Assembly (NCBI GenBank): GCA_026393335.1
Contig: JAPLAJ010000156.1
Location: 1 to 20,671 of the forward strand
Direction: 5' to 3'
Source: Rhodoluna sp.
GTDB taxonomy: Bacteria > Actinomycetota > Actinomycetes > Actinomycetales > Microbacteriaceae
Length of the DNA: 20,671 bases
This document shows positions 7,308-13,474 of the stretch, one piece after another. A program made the translations under genes and the position numbers. The notes under the pieces were generated by a model. That model was not told the DNA's origin, made no database searches, and saw nothing but the letters and a program-made list of their open reading frames with translations. The first letter of the stretch is position 1. Each line of letters starts with the position of its first letter.

Positions 7308-8816
7308 ATGACAAACCTAATTACTGCCCCTTTTACTACAGCTTCTGGAACTGATGTCAGAGTCCGTTTCTGTCCTTCTCCTACTGGTACTCCACACGTA
7401 GGGCTAGTTAGAACAGCCCTGTTTAACTGGGCTTATGCTCGTCACACCGGTGGAACCTTTGTGTTCCGTATCGAAGATACCGATGCTGAGAGAGATAGCG
7501 AAGAATCATTTGAAATGATTCTTGATGGTCTCAAGTGGTTGGGTTTGAACTGGGATGAAGGTGTTGGGGTTGGGGGACCTAATGAGCCATATAGGCAGTC
7601 AGAGCGAACAGACATCTACCTTGAGGTTATTGAGAAGCTCAAGGCTTCAGGCCATATTTATGAGAGCTTCCTAACCGGTGAAGAAATCGATGAGCGTAAC
7701 AAAGCTAACGGCCGTGCTGTTCAGCTAGGTTATGACAACTCTGAAAGAGAACTCTCTGAAGAGGCTAAGGCTGCTTATAAAGCAGAAGGCAGGACACCAG
7801 CTCTACGTCTTCGTGTTCCAGATGTTGATATCACTTTCAATGACCTGGTTAGAGGAGAGATTACTTTCCCTACTGGATCATTCCCTGACTTTGTTGTGGT
7901 GAGACCTAATGGTCAGCCGCTTTATACACTTGTGAACCCAGTTGATGATGCTCTTATGGGTATCACCCACGTTCTTAGAGGTGAAGACCTATTGTCTTCA
8001 ACGCCTAGACAGATTGCTTTGTATAACGCTATGTATGAAGCAGGTATTACTAAGTTCATTCCTCAGTTCGGTCACCTTCCATTTGTTATGGGAGAGGGAA
8101 ACAAGAAACTTTCTAAGAGAGATCCTGAATCTAACCTCTTCCACCACAGAGATCGTGGTTTCATTCCAGAAGGTTTATTGAACTACCTATCTCTACTTGG
8201 TTGGAGTATCAGTGCTGATAGAGATGTTTTCTCTCTTGAAGAGATGGTTCAGGCATTTGATGTGAAAGATGTGAACCCTAACCCTGCTCGCTTTGATCAG
8301 AAGAAGGCTGACTCTATTAACGCAAGTCACCTGAGACTTTTATCAGTAGAAGAATTCACCAAGAGAATCATTCCTTATCTGCAGTCAGCAGGAGTTCTAG
8401 GTTCGACTGTTAGTTCTTCAGAACTAGAGATTCTTACCAAGGCTGCTCCTTTGATTCAGGAGCGAATTGTTGTTCTTAGTGAAGCTGTTCCTATGCTTTC
8501 GTTCTTGTTTGTGACCTCTGAAGCAATCGTTATTGAAGATGATGCTAAGGCAGGATTACCTGAAAACAGCAAGGAAATCACTGAGGCGGCCATTGCTGCT
8601 CTTGAGGGATTAGCTTCCTTTGAGACTGCCAAGATTCAAGAGGTATTGAACCAGAAACTCATTGAAGAGATGGCTCAGAAGCCTAGAAATGCCTTTGGGC
8701 CACTTAGAACAGCTATCTCAGGCAAGAGAATCTCACCTCCATTATTTGAATCCATGGAGATCCTGGGTAAGGCTGAAACCCTTGCTCGTCTTAGCCTGTT
8801 TGCTCGAGGTTTATAG
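7308..8816 (+). CDS. gltX: Glutamyl-tRNA synthetase (probably non-discriminating)
   Basis: A class I aminoacyl-tRNA synthetase that charges tRNA-Glu. In organisms without glnS it also makes Glu-tRNA-Gln for the GatCAB amidotransferase. The 502-residue length is normal. The HIGH-type motif is PSPTGTPHVG (23-32), followed by FRIEDTDAERD. The KMSKS-type motif is KLSKR at 267-271. The C-terminal anticodon-binding region contains a QKPRNAFGPLRTAISGK block typical of bacterial GluRS. The ATG start lies 12 bases after the FAH stop with no clear Shine-Dalgarno sequence. The catalytic region begins about 17 residues in, which fits actinobacterial GluRS. A tRNA-Gln gene follows after 46 bases and a tRNA-Glu gene lies 3.6 kb on. 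That makes dual specificity plausible but does not prove it. Confidence 0.96.
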   Translation: MTNLITAPFTTASGTDVRVRFCPSPTGTPHVGLVRTALFNWAYARHTGGTFVFRIEDTDAERDSEESFEMILDGLKWLGLNWDEGVGVGGPNEPYRQSERTDIYLEVIEKLKASGHIYESFLTGEEIDERNKANGRAVQLGYDNSERELSEEAKAAYKAEGRTPALRLRVPDVDITFNDLVRGEITFPTGSFPDFVVVRPNGQPLYTLVNPVDDALMGITHVLRGEDLLSSTPRQIALYNAMYEAGITKFIPQFGHLPFVMGEGNKKLSKRDPESNLFHHRDRGFIPEGLLNYLSLLGWSISADRDVFSLEEMVQAFDVKDVNPNPARFDQKKADSINASHLRLLSVEEFTKRIIPYLQSAGVLGSTVSSSELEILTKAAPLIQERIVVLSEAVPMLSFLFVTSEAIVIEDDAKAGLPENSKEITEAAIAALEGLASFETAKIQEVLNQKLIEEMAQKPRNAFGPLRTAISGKRISPPLFESMEILGKAETLARLSLFARGL

Positions 8817-8829
8817 TCCTAGGTAGAAT
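8800..8829 (+). promoter_or_regulatory. Possible promoter for tRNA-Gln
   Basis: TTGCTC (8800-8805) and TAGAAT (8824-8829) are 18 bases apart. The predicted start would be near 8836, at the foot of a GAAA-capped hairpin. The -35 is poor, so the tRNA may instead be cotranscribed with gltX. Confidence 0.35.
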
Positions 8830-8835
8830 GGGGAG

Positions 8836-8851
8836 TCGAGCGAAAGCTCGA
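8836..8851 (+). other. GAAA-tetraloop hairpin between gltX and tRNA-Gln
   Basis: TCGAGC-GAAA-GCTCGA forms a 6-bp stem with a GNRA loop, 12 bases before the tRNA. No T tract follows, so it is not a normal intrinsic terminator. It may be a leader or processing structure. Confidence 0.5.
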
Positions 8852-8862
8852 AGCAAATCCCT

Positions 8863-8934
8863 TGGGGTATGGTGTAATTGGCAACACGAGTGATTCTGGT
8901 TCATTTGTTCTAGGTTCGAGTCCTGGTACCCCAG
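8863..8934 (+). tRNA. tRNA-Gln (anticodon CUG)
   Basis: A 72-nt cloverleaf. The acceptor stem TGGGGTA pairs with TACCCCA (8927-8933), with G8934 as discriminator. The anticodon loop TTCTGGT gives CTG. The anticodon stem AGTGA/TCATT has one G-U pair. The T arm is CTAGG-TTCGAGT-CCTGG. CCA is not encoded. It lies directly after gltX and before a strong terminator. Confidence 0.96.
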
Positions 8935-8939
8935 CTTTG

Positions 8940-8970
8940 ACAGTCAGACTTTTTAGTCTGGCTGTTTTGC
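8940..8970 (+). terminator. Rho-independent terminator after tRNA-Gln
   Basis: A 10-bp stem (8940-8949 with 8956-8965, one G-T pair), extendable by one A-T pair, has a small T-rich loop and is followed by TTTGCTTT. It ends the gltX/tRNA-Gln transcript. Confidence 0.85.
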
Positions 8971-8982
8971 TTTAATAGGGCT

Positions 8983-9348
8983 ATGCGAAAACTAGAGCGT
9001 ACTGAAGCTCACCTTTACTTTGAACTGCTCCCTAAGGAGCACTCAGTGGTTCTTACTGAGCTTAGAGATCGAATGATGAAGCTAGCCAAAGCCGATGATG
9101 AGGTAATCATGAGCTATCAATTACCAACCATTCAGGTAAGGGGTAAGAAGTTTCTAGCCATGGCTGCCTGGAACAACTTCTATTCGATTTACTTTCTAAA
9201 CGGTAATCTAGGCAGCACAATTAGCGCTGAACTCAAGCAGGGCGAGTTGGATAAAGCAACTCTAAGGTTTGGTTGGGATGAGAAAGTCAGCAATGCAACT
9301 TTGAAGACCATAATCGCAGGGCGTAAGAAGCAACTAAATTTCGATTGA
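8983..9348 (+). CDS. DUF1801 / YdhG-like domain protein
   Basis: A 121-residue protein resembling the DUF1801 (YdhG/YjbR-like) family of small alpha-beta proteins. Some members have been called iron chaperones on weak evidence, and no function is assigned here. Recognisable features are an N-terminal helix, the segment EVIMSYQLPTIQVRGKKFLAMAAW (40-63), which matches the family's 'Y..P.....GK.....A..K.Y.S.Y' pattern, and a C-terminal LKTIIAGRKKQL. The ATG start has no properly spaced Shine-Dalgarno sequence. TTTAAT lies six bases upstream and may be a leaderless-type -10. It comes just after the tRNA-Gln terminator, so it needs its own promoter. Its 3' end overlaps the converging MBL-fold gene by 15 bases. 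Confidence 0.75.
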   Translation: MRKLERTEAHLYFELLPKEHSVVLTELRDRMMKLAKADDEVIMSYQLPTIQVRGKKFLAMAAWNNFYSIYFLNGNLGSTISAELKQGELDKATLRFGWDEKVSNATLKTIIAGRKKQLNFD

Positions 9349-9969
9349 TTCACCATTTAGTAAATAGGTGAATTCACCACCTTGAGCTTCAGTTAGCTGT
9401 TTGACTCGGCCATTGTTTAGGGCATGACCAAAATCACTTAGTAATGCGTTGTGTGTGGCGATGGATTTCTTGTGTTTGATTGCAGCTACGAAATCCATCA
9501 CTTCACCAATCTTGAGCCAAGGGGCACTTGTTGGTACAGCTAGTAATTCAACTTCTCTATCTGGGAGTGTGAATGAATCACCTGGGTAGAAGACTCGGTC
9601 ATTTATGAGAACTGCTCTGTTTTCAATAGCTGGAATGCTGTGATGGATTTGAGCATGAAGATCACCCATGAATTCAACTGTGAAGGGTCCTACTGGGTAA
9701 TGATCCCCGTGGTAAACAGCAGTGGTGTTGTAGTTAGCCAGACGTGTGCAGACCTGGGGAGGCCCAAAGATCATGAGGTCTGGGTTAGTTGCTAGTAGTC
9801 GGTCTAGTTGAGCTTCAAAGCAGTGGTCATCGTGGGCATGAGTGATTACTACAGCCACTAAATCGGTTAGTCCTACCTGTGGTTCACTGTAAGCACCTGG
9901 GTCTAGAACTAGCTTCTTACCCTGCTCTTCAAAGATTAGGCAGGCATGTCCTTGCTTAGTTATCTTCAT
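9334..9969 (-). CDS. MBL-fold metal-dependent hydrolase (UlaG-like)
   Basis: A 211-residue metallo-beta-lactamase fold protein of the short UlaG-like type. The metal-binding motif is THAHDDH with His44, His46, Asp48 and His49. Further ligands are probably His104 (GDLH), Asp131 (YPGDSF) and His173 (ATHN). It has no extra beta-CASP or signal sequence, so it is a cytoplasmic hydrolase with an unknown substrate (often a phosphodiester or lactone in this superfamily). On its strand TAAGGT ends exactly six bases before the ATG, consistent with a leaderless mRNA. It shares a 37-bp intergenic region with the divergent P-type ATPase-like gene, and its 3' end overlaps the DUF1801 gene by 15 bases. Confidence 0.9.
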   Translation of the reverse strand: MKITKQGHACLIFEEQGKKLVLDPGAYSEPQVGLTDLVAVVITHAHDDHCFEAQLDRLLATNPDLMIFGPPQVCTRLANYNTTAVYHGDHYPVGPFTVEFMGDLHAQIHHSIPAIENRAVLINDRVFYPGDSFTLPDREVELLAVPTSAPWLKIGEVMDFVAAIKHKKSIATHNALLSDFGHALNNGRVKQLTEAQGGEFTYLLNGESIEI

Positions 9970-9991
9970 GCTTAGACCTTAGTCGCTCGAG

Positions 9992-10007
9992 TAACCTTGT
10001 TAGGTTA
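9992..10007. promoter_or_regulatory. 16-bp inverted repeat in the shared divergent promoter region
   Basis: TAACCT-TGTT-AGGTTA is perfectly symmetrical and its last base is the A of the plus-strand start codon. Each arm reads TAACCT on its own strand, resembling a -10 element. It could be a pair of back-to-back promoters or an operator. Confidence 0.4.
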
Positions 10008-11494
10008 TGAACACCGAAACCGAGAATGCAACCCCTAAAGCGAAGGCACTACCTAAGGCTTTAGGTCAACTAGGGGTTAGTTCTCTGGCTCTAGTTTGTT
10101 TACTTATCGCTGCTGTCTTGGAACCAGATCTATGGATCCAGTTCGGCGCAGCACTAGTGCTTGTATTACTAACTGCCTTGTTTGCTGCAAGAGTTGAAAA
10201 GGTATCCAAGAAGCCTTGGGAATCTACTGAAGCTCAACTACTTATTGAGGCTGCTGAAAAACAAACATCTAGAAAAGAAAAGATTGTTGCCTCAGTTGCG
10301 AAGTACTGGCCTGTCTTTGTCTTAGTTATGGCAGTTCTAGCAGTTTTTCTTTCACCTCATACAGGTGAGAACATCAGCGATGAGCTAGCTGTTTTTGCAG
10401 CTGTTTTACTTCTCACTAATGTTCCTGCTTTAGCACTGACTATTCCGGTGGCTATCTCCAGTGCGCTAAGAGCAGGCACCGCCGCGGGGCTGTTGATTAG
10501 AAACCGCAAAGCATTTGAAGCCGCTGCGAAATTAGATTTAGTACTCTTCACTAAAAGTGGGCTGCTTACAGAATCGCCAACGGGAGTCAATGCCGTTCAC
10601 TTATCAGCGAATTCCACACTTGGTGATGAGAATAAACTTTTGGCATTAGCTGCAAGCGTTGAATCTATGTCTAAACATGTATTTGCCAAGGCAATCGCTA
10701 AATCAGCTAGCAATTCAAAGTTGAAGATCACTAAACCTAAAGAATTCAAAGAACATCTTGGACATGGGGTTGAAGCAAATGTTGCAGGACGCCAGGTCAT
10801 GGTTGGATCAGTGTCCCTGCTCATACAGAGAAACATCAGGATGGAAGTTCAAGAACTTGTTTATGCTGATGAGAACACTAAGAACGGATACTCCATAGTT
10901 TGTGTAGTAGTTGATGGGGTGCTCGAAGGTTTACTTAGATTCAGTGATGTATTGAAACCAAGCTCAGCGCTTGCTGTATATATGGTTGCCAAAGAGCGAA
11001 TCAGGGTAGGTATTGCAACAGGAGACTCAGCTGGCACCGCTCAACAGAAAGCAGAGCAAATAGCTGTTTCTGAAGTCTATGCAGAGCTATCGCCAGCTAG
11101 AAAAGTGGCGTTTGTTGAATCAGCGCAAGCCAAAGGCTTCACTGTTGGAGCTATCGCTGATTCTTTGACTGATTTTGACCTTTTAGAGCAAGCGGATTTG
11201 AGTATTGCAATGGGTGAGGACCATGAACTTGATTCAACTGAGGCAGATGTTCTAGTTAGAAGCGACGATCCGTTGTTAGCAGCCCAGGCAGTTGCGCTAA
11301 GCGCTCGTCTTCGTAAGAGAACTAATCTAGGGCTTGGTTTTGGCTTAGGTTACGGGGTTTTGTCCTTGGCTAGCTTTGTTGCGATTGTGTCACCTTTGCA
11401 GGTTGTAGCATCTCCTGCCATTGCTGCGCTGCTAGGGTCACTATCGGTGCTCTTTGTGACACTGAATGCTTATTCACTTGGAAAGTTGAAATGA
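10007..11494 (+). CDS. Degenerate P-type ATPase-like membrane protein (probable pseudoenzyme)
   Basis: A 495-residue protein with the P and N domains and about six membrane helices (near 21-40, 43-60, 100-117, 126-150, 443-463, 465-490) of a P-type ATPase. The whole actuator domain with TGES is missing; only about 40 residues join helices 2 and 3. The phosphorylation motif DKTGTLT reads TKSGLLT (182-188), so the phosphorylated Asp is Thr182. The membrane CPC-type motif is NVPALALTIP (138-147). The N-domain HP reads HV (224-225). GDGxND reads ADSLTD (384-389), with both Asp kept. Kept features include the GHG nucleotide loop (252-254), ATGDS (337-341), the ELSPARK lysine (Lys366) and ADLSIAMG. 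Ion pumping by the normal cycle is therefore not expected. The frame is open and its start overlaps the inverted repeat. The gene overlaps the lipid kinase by four bases (ATGA), implying coupled expression. A regulatory or structural role is inference. Confidence 0.85.
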   Translation: MNTETENATPKAKALPKALGQLGVSSLALVCLLIAAVLEPDLWIQFGAALVLVLLTALFAARVEKVSKKPWESTEAQLLIEAAEKQTSRKEKIVASVAKYWPVFVLVMAVLAVFLSPHTGENISDELAVFAAVLLLTNVPALALTIPVAISSALRAGTAAGLLIRNRKAFEAAAKLDLVLFTKSGLLTESPTGVNAVHLSANSTLGDENKLLALAASVESMSKHVFAKAIAKSASNSKLKITKPKEFKEHLGHGVEANVAGRQVMVGSVSLLIQRNIRMEVQELVYADENTKNGYSIVCVVVDGVLEGLLRFSDVLKPSSALAVYMVAKERIRVGIATGDSAGTAQQKAEQIAVSEVYAELSPARKVAFVESAQAKGFTVGAIADSLTDFDLLEQADLSIAMGEDHELDSTEADVLVRSDDPLLAAQAVALSARLRKRTNLGLGFGLGYGVLSLASFVAIVSPLQVVASPAIAALLGSLSVLFVTLNAYSLGKLK

Positions 11495-12381
11495 CCACTT
11501 TTGGAATAGTTATCAACCCAACCTCAGGTCGAGGTAAGGGAAAAGTTTTTGGGGAACAGGCTCTAGCAGAGTTTGCTAAGCACGCAATTGAGATTATTGA
11601 CCTTTCTGCAGAAAACTTTAAACAGGCAGCTAAGAATGCCAAAGAAGCTGTTGAAAAGAAGATCATCGATGCTCTAGTTGTTGTCGGTGGTGATGGCATG
11701 TTCCACCTTGGTGTGAATGCAGTAGTGAAGAGCAATATTCCAGTTGGTCTTATTGCAGCTGGAACAGGTAATGATTCTGCAAGAGCATTAGGTTTACCTA
11801 TTCATAATGTTGTTGAAGGTGTAGCTGCATTAGTTGGGAAAATTGGTAAGACTCGCAAAGTTGACTTGATTGAATCAAAGTCCAACGACAGAACTTTCTA
11901 TTCTTTTGGTGCAGTATCTGCTGGCTTTGATGCACTTTGCAACGCCAGGGCTAATAAGTGGAAGTGGATTACAGGTCCAATCAAATACCGTTTTGCTATG
12001 TATAGGGAATTAGCTGCATTCAAGCCAATTCCTTATAGAGCAGTAGTTGATGGTGTTGAAAGAGTCTTTGAGGCGATTCTCTGCACTGTTTCTAACTCAC
12101 CTTCTTACGGTGGTGGACTGCTAATTACACCTGAAGCCAAAGTTGATGATGGCAAGCTAGATCTCTTTATCTTGAATGCCATTAGTCGTCTAGAACTGAT
12201 AAAAATATTCCCAACGGTCTACTACGGTGGCCATGTTGGGCATCCAGCCGTAGAGATAATGCGGGTGGAGAGTATCGAACTTCACTCGCCAGGTATGCCA
12301 GCATACTCGGATGGCGAACATGTTGGAGCAGCTCCGGTTACCTGTGTGGTCTCTCCAAAAGCCCTGAATGTATTGGCTTAA
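11491..12381 (+). CDS. Diacylglycerol kinase / YegS-DgkB-like lipid kinase
   Basis: A 296-residue soluble lipid kinase of the DAGK catalytic family, phosphorylating diacylglycerol or a related lipid with ATP at the membrane. The N-terminal VINPTSGRGKGK (7-18) and the nucleotide loop GGDGMFH (66-72) are followed by GTGNDSARALGLP (91-103). These are the three key family motifs. The usual Thr after GGDG is Met here, which I recall in related actinobacterial homologues. The C-terminal half has the beta-sandwich blocks SNSPSYGGGLLITPEAKVDDGKLD and DGE. Its ATG lies inside the 3' end of the P-type ATPase-like gene (ATGA overlap), so the two are translationally linked. It could recycle diacylglycerol into phosphatidate for phospholipid synthesis, in line with plsC and gpsA further along. 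Confidence 0.92.
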   Translation: MTTFGIVINPTSGRGKGKVFGEQALAEFAKHAIEIIDLSAENFKQAAKNAKEAVEKKIIDALVVVGGDGMFHLGVNAVVKSNIPVGLIAAGTGNDSARALGLPIHNVVEGVAALVGKIGKTRKVDLIESKSNDRTFYSFGAVSAGFDALCNARANKWKWITGPIKYRFAMYRELAAFKPIPYRAVVDGVERVFEAILCTVSNSPSYGGGLLITPEAKVDDGKLDLFILNAISRLELIKIFPTVYYGGHVGHPAVEIMRVESIELHSPGMPAYSDGEHVGAAPVTCVVSPKALNVLA

Positions 12382-12392
12382 TCAGGCTCGCT

Positions 12393-12422
12393 CTGGCAAG
12401 CCTTCAAAGACTCTGGCATAAT
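12393..12422 (+). promoter_or_regulatory. Probable promoter for tRNA-Glu
   Basis: CTGGCA (12393-12398) and CATAAT (12417-12422) are 18 bases apart, with TGG just before the -10. The predicted start near 12429 gives a leader of about 10 nt before the tRNA. Confidence 0.5.
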
Positions 12423-12438
12423 AGAGAAGTTGCTCTTC

Positions 12439-12511
12439 GGCCCCATCGTTTAGCGGCCTAGGACGCTGCCCTCTCACGGCAGTAGCGCGGGTTCGAATCC
12501 CGCTGGGGTCA
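12439..12511 (+). tRNA. tRNA-Glu (anticodon CUC)
   Basis: A 73-nt cloverleaf. The acceptor stem GGCCCCA pairs with TGGGGTC (one G-T pair), and A12511 is the discriminator. The anticodon stem CTGCC/GGCAG encloses loop CTCTCAC, giving CTC. The T arm is GCGGG-TTCGAAT-CCCGC. CCA is not encoded. It is a substrate of the nearby GluRS. Confidence 0.97.
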
Positions 12512-12518
12512 CAACTAT

Positions 12519-12550
12519 CGCCTCCAAGGCTCTTGGAGGCGCTTTGTTTT
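12519..12550 (+). terminator. Rho-independent terminator after tRNA-Glu
   Basis: A perfect 10-bp GC-rich stem (12519-12528 with 12532-12541) with loop GCT is followed by CTTTGTTTT. It begins 8 bases after the tRNA. Confidence 0.92.
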
Positions 12551-12574
12551 AAGGCAAAGGCTAGGCTAGTAGTA

Positions 12575-13474
12575 ATGCAGTTAGACGAATTTCGCCCCTC
12601 ACGTATCCTCTCGTTAGCCAGTGGGCTAGTGGATCAGATTACCTATGTTCCAAACCTACCTACCCCTGGTGGCGATGTATTAGCCACCAAGAGCTTTAGC
12701 AGGGTAGGTGGAGCGCTCAACCTTGAAGCCACGGCGTCTCGCCTGGGACTAAGCGTTGGCCACTGCACTCCACTAGGTAAAGGCCCGAGAGCTGACATGA
12801 TTCGTGAAGCCATGTCGAGAGAAAATGTTGAGGCCTTGGGAGTAGAGGATTACTCAACTGGAGATTCTGGACTTTGCATTACTTTAGTTGAACCTAATGG
12901 TCAGCGCAGCTTTGTCACCCAGAGTGGTGCTGAGGGGATTAGAAGCTTTGATGAGCTCAAGCAGTATGAGTATGACTCTGATGCTTGGCTAGTTATTTAT
13001 GGCTATGAGCTTGTTTATCCAACCTCTAAGCAGGCTTTTGAAGAACTCTTTGCCAGTGGTCTTATCAAGAGCAAGATTGTTTTTGATCCAGGACCAACCA
13101 CCTCTGAACTAAGTGATGAAGTTCTAACTTGGCTCGGACAAAACGCAGCGTTGATTTCTTGTAACCAGAGTGAATTCGAAAGACTCTCACCTTTTGTATC
13201 TGCTAACTGTTGGCTATTGCTTCGTAAAGGCTCTGAAGGTGCCGAGTTGCATCATCAGGGGAAAGTGATTGCTGTTGCTCCTGGATACAGAGTTCCAGTT
13301 GTTGATACCAATGGCGCAGGGGACGTTCACACTGGAGCCTTCTTAGCAGCCCTTGCTACAGGCAATGGTTTACAAGAATCGTTAGAACTAGCTTGTCGCG
13401 CTGCCGAATTCTCTATTCAAAAAGAAGGCGGTTGTTCAGGCCCTACCTGGGATGAACTTCTAGCTATTCGCTAA
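12575..13474 (+). CDS. PfkB-family carbohydrate kinase (ribokinase-like)
   Basis: A 299-residue sugar or nucleoside kinase of the PfkB/ribokinase family. The N-terminal substrate motif includes PTPGGDVLA (29-37) and VGGALNLEATASRLG (44-58). The C-terminal signature is DTNGAGDVHTGAF (244-256), with Asp250 as catalytic base. The substrate (ribose, fructose, deoxygluconate or a nucleoside) is not evident. An upstream in-frame ATG at 12533 lies inside the tRNA-Glu terminator stem and would add 14 residues foreign to the family. I therefore chose ATG 12575, which has TAGGCT seven bases before it and no Shine-Dalgarno sequence. It is transcribed on its own after the terminator. Its 3' end overlaps the converging MFS gene by 15 bases, and the two might be functionally linked as sugar uptake and phosphorylation, though this is only inference. 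Confidence 0.9.
   Translation: MQLDEFRPSRILSLASGLVDQITYVPNLPTPGGDVLATKSFSRVGGALNLEATASRLGLSVGHCTPLGKGPRADMIREAMSRENVEALGVEDYSTGDSGLCITLVEPNGQRSFVTQSGAEGIRSFDELKQYEYDSDAWLVIYGYELVYPTSKQAFEELFASGLIKSKIVFDPGPTTSELSDEVLTWLGQNAALISCNQSEFERLSPFVSANCWLLLRKGSEGAELHHQGKVIAVAPGYRVPVVDTNGAGDVHTGAFLAALATGNGLQESLELACRAAEFSIQKEGGCSGPTWDELLAIR

Noticed and set aside
12533..12574. An N-terminal extension of the PfkB kinase from an upstream ATG
   Set aside because: The upstream ATG is inside the tRNA-Glu terminator hairpin, and the 14 extra residues do not resemble the family.
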